NCBI RefSeq assembly: GCF_947503125.1
Contig: NZ_CANNCR010000028.1
Location: 1-52,733, forward strand
Length of the DNA: 52,733 nucleotides
From: an uncultured Metabacillus sp.
Lineage (GTDB): Bacteria > Bacillota > Bacilli > Bacillales > Bacillaceae
Direction: 5' to 3'
This document shows positions 8,741 through 17,151 of this stretch, piece by piece (within the stretch, counting starts at the first letter, position 1; each line of letters starts with the position of its first letter). Position numbers and translations under genes: made by a program. The notes below the pieces were generated by a model. It did no database searches and was not told the origin of the DNA. It worked only from the letters and a program-made list of their open reading frames with translations.

Positions 8741-9916
8741 GTGAAAGGCTTTGAATATTTACAATCTGAGCTAGATGAAATGAAAAAACAAGGTACTTTT
8801 CGGACATTAATTCCGTTGGAAAGTGATCAAGGTGCAAAGGTAATTATTAATGGAAAAGAGGTGATCCAGCTTTCTTCCAATAATTATTTAGGCTTAACCT
8901 CACATCCAAGACTGCGAAAGGCAGCCCTGGAAGCTGTTGAGAATTTTGGTGCAGGTACTGGGTCAGTTCGAACCATTGCAGGTACGTTCACCATGCATAA
9001 AGAGCTTGAAGAAAAGCTTGCGGAATTTAAACATACCGAAGCGGCATTAGTATTCCAGTCGGGTTTTACAACAAACCAAGGGGTTCTTTCTTCGATCTTA
9101 ACAAAAGAAGACGTTGTTATTTCTGATGCACTCAACCATGCATCAATTATTGATGGAATTCGCTTAACAAAAGCAGCAAGAAAAGTATATAACCATGTTG
9201 ATATGGCAGATCTTGAAAGAGCATTGCAAGAATCAAAGGATTTTAGAGTTCGAATCATCGTAACAGATGGTGTGTTTTCAATGGATGGAAACATTGCACC
9301 ACTTCCTGAAATTGTTGATCTAGCGGAGAAGTATGATGCATTAGTGATGGTCGATGATGCACACGCTTCAGGTGTTTTAGGTGAAAATGGCCGCGGAACC
9401 GTGAATCATTTTGGTTTAGATGGCAGAGTGCACATTCAAGTGGGAACACTAAGCAAGGCCATAGGTGTATTAGGAGGATATGTAGCAAGCTCAAGAACGC
9501 TAATAGACTATTTAATACATCGTGGGCGCCCGTTTTTGTTCAGCACATCTCATCCCCCTGCTGTTACAGCTGCATGCAGCGAAGCAATCCGTGTACTTTT
9601 AGAAGAGCCTCATCTAATTGAGCGTTTATGGGAAAATACAACATTCTTTAAGGATGGCCTTAACCATTTAGGTTTTAATATCGGGAAAAGCAATACACCG
9701 ATTACACCAGTGATTCTTGGTGATGAAGCACTTTCACATCAATTTTCCGATAAGCTATTAGAATATGGAGTTTTTGCCCAAGGTATCGCATTCCCAACAG
9801 TAGCAAAAGGGCTTGCACGGGTGAGGACAATTGTTACAGCAGAACATACGGAGGATCAGCTTCAGGAAGCACTGGATATTTTTGAGAAGGCTGGCAGAGA
9901 ACTACAGATTATTTAA
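8741..9916 (+). CDS. kbl: 2-amino-3-ketobutyrate CoA ligase (glycine C-acetyltransferase)
   Basis: PLP enzyme splitting 2-amino-3-oxobutyrate with CoA into glycine and acetyl-CoA, completing threonine degradation begun by Tdh. The 391 residues match the family (B. subtilis 392). Seen: [12 protein letters not shown] near the N-terminus, the PLP Asp in MVDDAHASG, and the Schiff-base lysine K239 in GTLSKAIG. The GTG start at 8741 follows AGGAGG by 8 bases. In B. subtilis the next gene is miaB; here about 17 kb of other DNA intervenes. Confidence 0.96.
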   Translation: MKGFEYLQSELDEMKKQGTFRTLIPLESDQGAKVIINGKEVIQLSSNNYLGLTSHPRLRKAALEAVENFGAGTGSVRTIAGTFTMHKELEEKLAEFKHTEAALVFQSGFTTNQGVLSSILTKEDVVISDALNHASIIDGIRLTKAARKVYNHVDMADLERALQESKDFRVRIIVTDGVFSMDGNIAPLPEIVDLAEKYDALVMVDDAHASGVLGENGRGTVNHFGLDGRVHIQVGTLSKAIGVLGGYVASSRTLIDYLIHRGRPFLFSTSHPPAVTAACSEAIRVLLEEPHLIERLWENTTFFKDGLNHLGFNIGKSNTPITPVILGDEALSHQFSDKLLEYGVFAQGIAFPTVAKGLARVRTIVTAEHTEDQLQEALDIFEKAGRELQII

Positions 9917-10019
9917 GCTTTCATTCGTTATCAAATTATATAAGTTTATACAATTACAACACTAAGACGATCTCTCTCTTCATATACATGGCAATAATAC
10001 ATTTATGGGAGTGATTCCG

Positions 10020-10451
10020 TTGGCAGTAGTAAAAGCAACTGAAGCTGATGTGAAATTGTTAGCTCGTTTAATGAGGGCAAAGGCAGAAGGTGATGGGAAG
10101 CTGGGTATGTTAATGGTCGGAAATGTTGGAGTGAACAGAACACGGTGGTCTAAAAAAACATAATGAAAAACTTGCAGGATGGAAGCGCTCTCCATTAATG
10201 ACTCTACGGGCAAGTGGAATATCCATATCTCTTGCAGCTAGGTAAAAATATCCCTTTATCGTAGCCTCAAACCCGCCTGGATGTTGGAAAACCATTTCTC
10301 TAATGGTCGATATATCCTTAAAATCCAGGCAACCAGATCGGGAACTTGTCCAGCACAATGGTACAATCAATGGAATGCAGGAAGATTTAAATCGCATTGC
10401 TTTTACAAGCCAACGAACACAGCTTGTCCGGATGTTTATAGTACATTTTAA
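10020..10451 (+). pseudogene. cwlJ: cwlJ spore cortex-lytic enzyme gene, broken by an internal inversion
   Basis: CwlJ degrades spore cortex peptidoglycan during germination. From TTG 10020 (8 bases after GGGAG) the plus strand reads a CwlJ N-terminus (AVVKATEADV, ARLMRA, LVGNVGVNR), then the frame closes at 10161-10163. The central third of CwlJ, with CLDFKD, FEATIKGYFYLAARD and VINGERFHPA, is read uninterrupted on the minus strand. From 10340 the plus strand resumes the C-terminus (GTCPAQWYNQ, GRFKSHCFYKP), ending TAA at 10449-10451. Flipping 10144-10339 restores one 143-residue frame (B. subtilis CwlJ 142), joining NRTR to SGCLDFKD and RPP to GTCPAQW. Residue 21, where CwlJ normally has a catalytic-type Glu (RAEAEG), is Lys. 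A CATATACAT at 9981-9989 may be a mother-cell -10. The usual partner gerQ is not adjacent. Confidence 0.9.
10144..10339 (-). other. Inverted 196-bp segment inside cwlJ
   Basis: The minus strand carries the missing central CwlJ codons with no stop. Breakpoints lie at 10143/10144 and 10339/10340, ambiguous by the dinucleotide CG present at both ends. No extended inverted repeat is visible at the ends (about 10 of 19 bases match when the two junctions are aligned), so this looks like a microhomology inversion, not a recognisable invertase site. Confidence 0.85.
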
Positions 10452-10562
10452 AGAGAGTACTTAATTATAACTTTTTAGTGCTCGTTTATAAGCTAAAGGT
10501 TTCTTTTCTGTCAAGGAATCTTATCGATCTTTCTAATTAACAATGTGGAAAAAAGCTAAGAT

Positions 10563-10606
10563 AAGGCTGTCTAATAGTCATAATTATGACTAGATAGACA
10601 GCCTTT
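10563..10606 (+). terminator. Long hairpin between cwlJ and the next gene
   Basis: AAGGCTGTCTA (10563-10573) pairs with TAGACAGCCTT (10596-10606), and the interior AGTCATAATTATGACT is itself a palindrome. The T-tract after it is poor. It probably ended the cwlJ transcript and belongs to the GGCTGTC/GACAGCC terminator style seen elsewhere in the window. Confidence 0.6.
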
Positions 10607-10715
10607 ACCTATTTCCGATACGTATTTTTTATAACCTTATTAGCCACTCTAAAATATGGGTCATACTCTTTTAATAAGGCAAATAAAGATGAAATCACGG
10701 AAAGGAGCATGGACG

Positions 10716-11015
10716 ATGATATTTTTTCAGCCAGAGTTTCGCAATGAACAAGGTGAAATCATAAATGTAGTAGATACAAAAGGCAAAGCGATTGGATACA
10801 TAGCCTATTTGTATAAAGATGACAAAGACCTTTATATAATGGGGCAATTGGATAACCCTGGTGAAAAGCAAAACTTTATCGATATTACTGCTAAGTACAT
10901 CGATGGCCTAAAAAAATCGATTCTTGGAGAAGGAGAAAAGGAACCAAATATGTTTATTCATTTTGGTGGAGAATTGATTGATATCGATAAAGATACTCAA
11001 GAACAGAGTGAATAA
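10716..11015 (+). CDS. Hypothetical protein, 99 residues
   Basis: I do not recognise this family. The product is small, acidic and soluble-looking, with no signal peptide or membrane segment; it starts MIFFQPEFRNEQ and includes KGKAIGYIAYLYKD and MFIHFGGELIDID. ATG 10716 follows AAAGGAG by 8 bases; a longer reading from 10656 has no ribosome binding site. It lies between the cwlJ pseudogene and comA, same strand as both, but is separated by a hairpin upstream. Confidence 0.75.
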   Translation: MIFFQPEFRNEQGEIINVVDTKGKAIGYIAYLYKDDKDLYIMGQLDNPGEKQNFIDITAKYIDGLKKSILGEGEKEPNMFIHFGGELIDIDKDTQEQSE

Positions 11016-11093
11016 GATGTCAGGAAGAACTTCTTTAAAGTGTCATGCATAGGATGCTTCATAGACATTTTACCCACTAGGAGGGACCGTTCT

Positions 11094-11918
11094 GTGAAAT
11101 ATCCGCAAAATTTCTGTCAGCCGAAACTTATTGATCCGTCAGGAGAAAGGGTAAGTGAGTCAGAAGAACTTGGTTTAACAATGCTAATTGATAAAGGAAT
11201 AGGATTAGCTTTATTTGAAGAAATGTTACAACTTGCAGGTCAATATGTTGATTATATAAAACTCGGTTTTGGAACAACAATGTTGTATCCTCCAGAGCTT
11301 TTGAAAAAAAAATTGCTTTTAGCTAAGAAAGAAAATATTGCAGTCTATCCAGGTGGAACATTGTTTGAAATAGCAGCCCATAAAGGTGTTTTAGGGGAGT
11401 ATTTTGAGTATATAGAGAGAATAGGATTTGATCATCTAGAAATTTCAGATGGAACAATCGAATTAACTTATCGAAAGCGGAGAAAAGTTATTCAGGAAGC
11501 CGTAGGAAAAGGATTCACAGTCATCACAGAATGTGGAAAAAAAGCTGAGGGCAGCTATTTGGAAGTAAAAGAATTGGAACGAACCCTTTATTCTGATCTG
11601 GAATGCGGTGCTTCTTATGTGATTGTTGAAGGACGGGAGTCGGGGAAAAACGTAGGCATTTATAATGAGCAAGGTCTGATTGATAAGGAATTTCTTATTA
11701 ATATCGATAAAACGATTACGAACGATGTAAGAAAATACCTTATCTGGGAAGCTCCGCAAAAAAAACAGCAGATTGAATTAATACAATTTTGGGGAAGAAA
11801 TGTTAATTTAGGAAATATCCAATGCGAGGATGCTTTTAATCTTGAATGCTTAAGAAGGGGTTTAAGATTTGATACTTTTCCGCTGAATCGCTCTCATACG
11901 ATTTTACAGATTGAATAA
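11094..11918 (+). CDS. comA: Phosphosulfolactate synthase (ComA/YitD family)
   Basis: ComA joins sulfite to phosphoenolpyruvate to give (R)-2-phospho-3-sulfolactate, the first step toward coenzyme M in methanogens and toward sulfolactate, an abundant spore-core compound, in Bacillus (YitD). Seen: TIM-barrel segments YIKLGFGTTMLYP, YPGGTLFEIA, GFDHLEISDGTIEL, TVITECGKK and VIVEGRESGKNVGIY. GTG 11094 follows AGGAGGG by 8 bases and gives 274 residues, slightly longer than I recall for YitD. The phosphatase partner gene comB (yitC) is not in the window. The next gene is an MFS transporter, as near yitD in B. subtilis (yitG). Confidence 0.88.
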   Translation: MKYPQNFCQPKLIDPSGERVSESEELGLTMLIDKGIGLALFEEMLQLAGQYVDYIKLGFGTTMLYPPELLKKKLLLAKKENIAVYPGGTLFEIAAHKGVLGEYFEYIERIGFDHLEISDGTIELTYRKRRKVIQEAVGKGFTVITECGKKAEGSYLEVKELERTLYSDLECGASYVIVEGRESGKNVGIYNEQGLIDKEFLINIDKTITNDVRKYLIWEAPQKKQQIELIQFWGRNVNLGNIQCEDAFNLECLRRGLRFDTFPLNRSHTILQIE

Positions 11919-11924
11919 CGTAAA

Positions 11925-11985
11925 GTGAAAGGGACTGTTCTTTCTAACATTTGTTTAGAGAGTGACTGTCCCTTTTGTTTTACCT
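11925..11985 (+). terminator. comA terminator
   Basis: AAAGGGACTGTTCTTTCTAA pairs imperfectly with TTAGAGAGTGACTGTCCCTTT and is followed by TGTTTT. It belongs to the same AAAGGG-CTG-C style as the terminators at 7429 and 17055. Confidence 0.8.
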
Positions 11986-12131
11986 CTTACTTAAATACAA
12001 ATATTGTTTAATATAAAATGTAGCATTTGAAAAAAGTGAAAATGAGGTGCATCCATGCATTGGATTGTATCAAAAATATAGTTAAGGGAAATGTAAACAA
12101 AGAAGAGATATTTTATTTGGAGGAAAGGGAA

Positions 12132-13394
12132 ATGGAAGCAAAACAAGGAAAAGCAAACATAGTTGCGATCGCTCTCATTCCATTAGTCATGGTTTTGGGA
12201 AATTCTATGTTAGTCCCTGTACTACCGACAATGAAATCAAAATTGGGTTTATCAGAATTTCAAGTTAGTCTAACTATCACAGTGTTTTCTCTTGCTGCGG
12301 GATTAATCATTCCGTTTGTCGGTTATTTATCAGATCGATTCGGACGAAAGTGGATTATTGTTTTATCTTTAGTGATCTATGGTATCGGAGGAATTGTTTC
12401 AGGTCTTGCCGCATGGTTACTCGATAATTCCTATACATGGATATTAGTAGGAAGAATTATTCAAGGAATTGGTGCTGCTGGTACTTCACCGATTGCGATG
12501 GCCTTAATCGGAGATGTTTATTCAGGTGCACAAGAAAGTAAAGCACTTGGCATTATTGAATCAACAAACGGGTTAGGGAAGATATTTTCTCCCATTATCG
12601 GATCTTTGATTGCATTGATTGTTTGGTTTGCAGTGTTTTTTACATTCCCACTTTTATGCTTTGCAACTGCACTCTTTGTTTGGATTGGTGTAAAGGAAAA
12701 GAAAAAAATGGAGGGCAAACCGCTGCCAAAGTATCTTGGTGATTTAAAACAAATTTTTAAACAAAAGGGGAAATGGCTGATTCCTTCATTTTTTGTCGGT
12801 TCAGTCGGTTTGTTCATCCTTTTTGGTGTTTTATTTTATTTATCAGATATTCTTGAAGAAACATTTAAAGTTGATGGAATCATAAAAGGATGTATTTTGG
12901 CAATTCCCCTATTTGGAATGGTGCTCACAGCCTATATAACAGGGGCAAAAATAAAGCAAAATAAACCTCTCATACGAAGAGTTATGGTTATAGGATTGAT
13001 TTTGTTAACTAGCTCAATGGTCGCTGTATCTTTTCTTGAACAGATTGTACCTATGGTAGGTCTATTAACATTAGGCAGTATCGGAACAGGTCTTCTGCTG
13101 CCTTGTTTGAATACGTTAATTACTGGGGCTGTTAATAAAGCTGAACGAGGTATGATTACCTCATTATATGGCAGTGTACGTTTCCTCGGAGTAGCGTTCG
13201 GTCCGCCATTATTTAGCTGGTTAATGAAAATTTCACATCAAACGGTTTTTTTCAGTATGGCTGGTTTAAGTTTGTTGACCTTGATATTAGCCTTTTTCTT
13301 AATAAAGCCAAGTAATAGTAATGAAGGTGAACAAGACAAGACAAAGCAATTGGCTACCCTGTTTAAACAACGGGAGAAGATACCTACTTCATAA
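12132..13394 (+). CDS. MFS transporter (YitG/Bmr-like drug efflux family)
   Basis: A 12-helix major facilitator protein of 420 residues. The N-terminal half holds GNSMLVPVLPTMKSKLGLS and the loop 2-3 signature GYLSDRFGRKW; motif C-like GRIIQGIGAAGTSPIAMALIGD follows in helices 4-5. Probably a proton-driven exporter; the substrate cannot be read from sequence. ATG 12132 follows GGAGGAAAGG; an upstream reading from 12027 lacks a ribosome binding site. The comA-yitG-like neighbourhood resembles B. subtilis yitD...yitG. It converges with the next, minus-strand gene with only 2 bases between stops and no hairpin visible. Confidence 0.85.
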   Translation: MEAKQGKANIVAIALIPLVMVLGNSMLVPVLPTMKSKLGLSEFQVSLTITVFSLAAGLIIPFVGYLSDRFGRKWIIVLSLVIYGIGGIVSGLAAWLLDNSYTWILVGRIIQGIGAAGTSPIAMALIGDVYSGAQESKALGIIESTNGLGKIFSPIIGSLIALIVWFAVFFTFPLLCFATALFVWIGVKEKKKMEGKPLPKYLGDLKQIFKQKGKWLIPSFFVGSVGLFILFGVLFYLSDILEETFKVDGIIKGCILAIPLFGMVLTAYITGAKIKQNKPLIRRVMVIGLILLTSSMVAVSFLEQIVPMVGLLTLGSIGTGLLLPCLNTLITGAVNKAERGMITSLYGSVRFLGVAFGPPLFSWLMKISHQTVFFSMAGLSLLTLILAFFLIKPSNSNEGEQDKTKQLATLFKQREKIPTS

Positions 13395-13396
13395 AC

Positions 13397-13867
13397 TTAG
13401 AAAATTTTAGCCAGTAAGTAGATAATTTTCATTAATAACGCAGTGATCGCGGCAGCCATAAGGGGACCAACTGGAATCCCACGCAAAAAAACGATTCCGA
13501 CAATCGAACCCACTACAAGACCGACAATCATGTGGGGTTCAACACGAAGCATTTCCAATCCTTTTCCATTCATATATGTAGCAAGTGCTCCTCCTGCAAG
13601 GGCCACAGCCCCAGAAAGTGTTGTTAGGAGGAGTAAAATATCCTTTCCTGTTATTTTTCCGCTAGCAAAAGGAACCAAAACCGAAATCGTTAAAAACATA
13701 AGTCCTAATTCCAAACCGCGCCGTTCTAGCATTGGAAAAAACCGCTCAAGGGATGATAATTTTAAAACCAACAAGATGCTTGCAGCTGTTGCAATAATCG
13801 GAGAGCGGCCAATTAATCCTACTATAATAAGAATGACTAGTGATAATTCCCCTGCTGATATATTCAT
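13397..13867 (-). CDS. DUF441 membrane protein (YtwI family)
   Basis: A 156-residue, very hydrophobic protein with about four membrane segments, starting [13 protein letters not shown] and containing [17 protein letters not shown] and the C-terminal [18 protein letters not shown]. It matches the DUF441/YtwI family; function unknown. I take the ATG at 13867, which follows an AGGGG ribosome binding site. The reading frame stays open another 75 codons upstream, but that part is not hydrophobic in the family pattern and has no clear RBS. Confidence 0.88.
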   Translation of the reverse strand: MNISAGELSLVILIIVGLIGRSPIIATAASILLVLKLSSLERFFPMLERRGLELGLMFLTISVLVPFASGKITGKDILLLLTTLSGAVALAGGALATYMNGKGLEMLRVEPHMIVGLVVGSIVGIVFLRGIPVGPLMAAAITALLMKIIYLLAKIF

Positions 13868-14111
13868 TGTAACCAACCCCTGTCCCATTTGCTTTCCTGA
13901 CATATTTGTATGTATAGGATGAAGAAAGTATGCTCTTTCCTTACTGAATTGCACAAAACATCTACAAAATAATTTCATTTCTCTCATTTTCCTAACGAAT
14001 GAAAATAAAGTAAAATAAAGTGTAACTTCCAACAGTGGAGAGGTTTTACTACATATAAAAAAGAGTTTTAAAAAATGGTAGTTTCTTAACAAAATGTAAG
14101 GTGATAAATAA

Positions 14112-16265
14112 ATGAAGGTTATAATTGCAGAAAAGCCGGATCAGGCTTCAACTCTATGTTCACAATTTGAGAGAGTTAAAAAAGATGGATATTATGAAAT
14201 AAAACCAAATGAATTTTTTCCAAATGGTGCTTATTGTACATGGGCAATAGGCCACTTAACGCAGCTTGTGGCTCCTGAAGATTACCATCCAGAATGGAAA
14301 AAATGGACATTATCAACGTTACCGATTATTCCTGAAAAATTTAAATATGAAGTAATGAAGTCTAAAGCAAAACAATATTATATTGTTAGTCAGCTGTTAA
14401 AAAATCCTGTGGTAAAGGAAATTATTCACGCAGGTGATGCTGGGCGTGAAGGAGAACTGATCATAAGAAATATCATTCAGCTTTCCGGAGTTAAAAAACC
14501 GCTCAAAAGATTATGGATTTCATCACTTACTCCGGCATCGATACTTCAGGGATTTCGCCAATTACTTGATGAGGAAAATACGAGGAACCTTTATTATGAA
14601 GCATATTCTCGTGCATGTGCAGATTGGCTTGTCGGAATGAATGCATCAAGGGTATATTCACTTTTACTAAAAGAAAAGGGAATGAACGATGTTTTTTCCG
14701 CAGGCAGAGTTCAGACGCCAACACTTGCATTAATCGTGAAAAGGGAAAAGGAGATTGAGAAATTTAAGCCTGAGCCATTTTGGGAAGTTGTCGCGACATT
14801 TGCAATTGGTGGTAAAAAATATAAAGGGAAATGGCAAAAAGACCAACAAAGCAGAGTAATGAATAAAGATTTGGCGGAGAAGATTGCTGCATTTTGCAAG
14901 GGAAAACCTGCTGAAATCAAAGAACTGAAAACCGAGCGTAAGGAATACCAACCACCTTTTCTTTTCAATTTATCATCATTGCAAGCAGAGGCTAATAAAA
15001 TCTATAAATTTTCGCCGAAAAAAACGCTGGATATTGTACAGACATTGTATCAAAAAGGGATTGTATCTTATCCCCGCAGTGACTCTACCTTTGTAACAAA
15101 AGGGGAGGCAGAGCTTTTTCCGGAAATTCTTGCTAAATTAAGTGCCTTTGATGATTATAAAAAGTTTTTTCCATTACCAATGTCATCAATTGTAAACAAT
15201 CCTCGTTATGTTAATGAAAAAAAGGTAACCGATCATTATGCCATTATTCCAACAGAGCAAGTAAAAGATCCAAAAAAATTGTCAACAGATGAACAGAAAA
15301 TGTATGACATGATTATTAAAAGACTTATAGCCGTCCACTACGATAAAGCGATATTTGATTACTCTACATTAACCACAGTAGTAGACGGTCGCGCTGAATT
15401 TATCACAAAGGGCAAACAGCAAATTCAAGAAGGCTGGCGAAAGGTTATCTACCAGGATAAAAAAGAAAAGGATCAAATCCTCCCAAATGTTAAGCAGGGA
15501 GATTCAGGACATGTTGAAAAAGTTGAAACAAAGGAAAGTCAAACACAGCCACCAAAACGCTTTACAGAAGGTCAATTAATCACATTAATGAAAACAGCAG
15601 GAAAATATTTAGACAATGATGAATTAGAAAAGGTATTAAGTAAGGTCGAAGGATTAGGAACAGAAGCGACAAGAGCCGGAATTATCACGATGTTAAAGGA
15701 ACGAAAATACATCGAAATAAAAAAGAATCACGTGTTCGCAACTGATAAAGGGAAGGTTCTTATTGAAGCCATTGGAGATCAAATATTGGCTTCTCCAGAA
15801 ATGACGGCTAAATGGGAACAGCGGCTCTCAGAAATTGGTGAGGGACAAGCATCACCATCTGTTTTCATGGAACAAACGAAAAAGCTGTCAACAAAAATTG
15901 TAAATGATGCAATAGCCATTGCCCCAAACTGGAATTTTGAGGGATTTCAAATTGATACGATTCAACGTTCCTCGTCTCGTTACACATTGGGGAAGAAGGT
16001 CGGAAAATGTAAACTGTGTGATGGCAATGTTGTTGATAAAGGTCAATTTTATGGTTGTTCAAATTACAAGACTGTTAATTGTCATTTCACGATTTCAAAG
16101 CTGATCCTTGGAAAGAAAATAACTAAGACGAATGTTCAAAAGTTGCTAAAAGAAGGCAGTACAAATCTTATTAAAGGGTTTAAAAAAGGTGAGAAAACGT
16201 TTGATGCAAAGTTGGAATGGAAGAACGGGAAGATAGGATTCTTGATAGAAAAAAATGATTTGTAG
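14112..16265 (+). CDS. topB: DNA topoisomerase III
   Basis: Type IA topoisomerase that relaxes and decatenates DNA through single-strand passage. Length 717 (B. subtilis TopB 727). Seen: Toprim start [12 protein letters not shown], Toprim acidic motif [10 protein letters not shown] near residue 109, active-site tyrosine in SYPRSDST (Y320), [13 protein letters not shown] and [11 protein letters not shown] typical of domain I/III, and a C-terminal CKLCDG...GCSNY zinc-finger remnant. The start follows AAGGTGATAAATA. It stands alone between DUF441 and the spore-surface block. Confidence 0.95.
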   Translation: MKVIIAEKPDQASTLCSQFERVKKDGYYEIKPNEFFPNGAYCTWAIGHLTQLVAPEDYHPEWKKWTLSTLPIIPEKFKYEVMKSKAKQYYIVSQLLKNPVVKEIIHAGDAGREGELIIRNIIQLSGVKKPLKRLWISSLTPASILQGFRQLLDEENTRNLYYEAYSRACADWLVGMNASRVYSLLLKEKGMNDVFSAGRVQTPTLALIVKREKEIEKFKPEPFWEVVATFAIGGKKYKGKWQKDQQSRVMNKDLAEKIAAFCKGKPAEIKELKTERKEYQPPFLFNLSSLQAEANKIYKFSPKKTLDIVQTLYQKGIVSYPRSDSTFVTKGEAELFPEILAKLSAFDDYKKFFPLPMSSIVNNPRYVNEKKVTDHYAIIPTEQVKDPKKLSTDEQKMYDMIIKRLIAVHYDKAIFDYSTLTTVVDGRAEFITKGKQQIQEGWRKVIYQDKKEKDQILPNVKQGDSGHVEKVETKESQTQPPKRFTEGQLITLMKTAGKYLDNDELEKVLSKVEGLGTEATRAGIITMLKERKYIEIKKNHVFATDKGKVLIEAIGDQILASPEMTAKWEQRLSEIGEGQASPSVFMEQTKKLSTKIVNDAIAIAPNWNFEGFQIDTIQRSSSRYTLGKKVGKCKLCDGNVVDKGQFYGCSNYKTVNCHFTISKLILGKKITKTNVQKLLKEGSTNLIKGFKKGEKTFDAKLEWKNGKIGFLIEKNDL

Positions 16266-16284
16266 GCAAACACCCTAATATTGA

Positions 16285-16312
16285 ACCCCCTTCATGGAAT
16301 TTTCATATGCTA
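16285..16312 (+). promoter_or_regulatory. Sigma-K-type promoter for the CPHC-repeat protein
   Basis: CATATGCTA (16304-16312) matches the sigma-K -10 consensus CATANNNTA exactly, with the -35 AC at 16285-16286 seventeen bases upstream. It lies 26 bases before the next start codon. Confidence 0.7.
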
Positions 16313-16337
16313 CATTAGTCCAGTTAGGAGGGGTGTT

Positions 16338-17036
16338 ATGTATATAAAAAAGGAAATAATCAATCCTTTAAATAACCGGCAGATCGGTCCTGAAGCTATT
16401 AGATTTAAGCAAATAAAAGAAATTGATGAAGATGAATCTCTCATCCTAGAAGTTGAAGGTACAATTTGTCATGTAGGACTAAACTTTGTTGATTTAGTTC
16501 ATAAAGATGGCAGGATTATTACGGTTTTAACAGACCGAATTTCAAAAGTTGAATGGCTGGATAAAAACTGTCAACCAAAATTCGAAGAACACCTTAAAGC
16601 TACAAATTGCAGATGTATTGAATTTCAGCGTTTTACACAGATCATGAGACATCTAGAATGTCCGCATTGTAAAGACAAGCGCCAAGGCTGTATTGAACTA
16701 TGTCCGCACTGCCAAAACAGAAAAGATCAAAGAGAACACTGTCCAAAATGCCAAAACAAGAAACAGCGAGAAGAGCAATGCCCACATTGCCAAGACAAGA
16801 AACAGCAGAGAGAACACTGTCCGCACTGCCAAAATGAAAATCGAAACAGGTTCATTGCATTTAATCTTGAGCAAAATCAAAATGAATTATGTCAGCCAAA
16901 ATTTACATGTTTTTTCGATCATCCCATTCCATTTTGTGATGATCGATTTGAATTGCGCTTAGCAGGTTTAACAGATGATCTAAATTTTCAATTATTGAAG
17001 CATAAGGGCTGCAAAGTCAGATTTGATTTATCTTAA
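16338..17036 (+). CDS. CotB/LSm-like spore-surface protein with five CPxC repeats
   Basis: A 232-residue protein in two parts. Residues about 25-75 form an LSm-like strand pattern (GTICHVGLNFVDLV, then ITVLTDRISKVEW), also found in the minus-strand neighbour and the mnx genes. The middle holds five CPHC/CPKC units, four with a 13-residue period (for example CPHCQNRKDQREH), encoded by a 39-bp tandem repeat at 16701-16841. The C-terminal part has the CQPKF...FFDHPI...RFELRLAG pattern. ATG 16338 follows AGGAGGGG. A sigma-K-type promoter precedes it, suggesting late mother-cell expression and a coat or exosporium location. The CxxC pairs could bind metal (zinc, copper or manganese) or crosslink; that is inference. 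Name and exact family unknown. Confidence 0.75.
   Translation: MYIKKEIINPLNNRQIGPEAIRFKQIKEIDEDESLILEVEGTICHVGLNFVDLVHKDGRIITVLTDRISKVEWLDKNCQPKFEEHLKATNCRCIEFQRFTQIMRHLECPHCKDKRQGCIELCPHCQNRKDQREHCPKCQNKKQREEQCPHCQDKKQQREHCPHCQNENRNRFIAFNLEQNQNELCQPKFTCFFDHPIPFCDDRFELRLAGLTDDLNFQLLKHKGCKVRFDLS
16659..16841 (+). repeat. 39-bp coding tandem repeat (CPHC units)
   Basis: Units start at 16659 (42 bp, diverged), 16701, 16740, 16779 and 16818 (partial). Each encodes CPxCQ followed by a Lys/Arg/Gln/Glu-rich linker. The in-frame multiple of three preserves the CxxC spacing. Confidence 0.85.
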
Positions 17037-17054
17037 ATATATTAATAAGAGTGA

Positions 17055-17118
17055 AATAAAAGGGTCTGACTCAACCAACAAACTTTTATGTTGTGTTGGT
17101 AAGTCAGACCCTTTTGTA
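17055..17118. terminator. Bidirectional terminator between convergent spore genes
   Basis: AAAAGGGTCTGACTCAACCAACA pairs with TGTTGGTAAGTCAGACCCTTTT, one of the longest hairpins in the window. A-run before and T-run after make it usable from both sides, fitting the convergent genes at 16338 (+) and 17152 (-). Confidence 0.85.
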
Positions 17119-17151
17119 TGAATGCACCTTCCTTATTACCTAACGAAACGT

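Noticed and set aside
8884-9294. 136-codon minus-strand reading frame inside kbl
   Set aside because: Antisense shadow of a well-conserved gene.
10130-10355. Site-specific invertase sites flanking the cwlJ inversion
   Set aside because: Alignment of the two junctions in opposite orientation gave only about half identity and a 2-base common core; no recombinase gene is adjacent. I cannot claim a programmed switch.
10110-10397. Minus-strand reading frame of 95 codons as an independent gene
   Set aside because: Its core is the inverted middle of cwlJ; the ends run into CwlJ flanks read antisense, and it has no ribosome binding site.
13443-13922. 159-codon plus-strand reading frame
   Set aside because: Antisense to the DUF441 gene; no ribosome binding site and low-complexity composition typical of a shadow frame.
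16701-16841. CRISPR-like array
   Set aside because: The 39-bp units are contiguous, without spacers, and code for CPxC repeats in frame.
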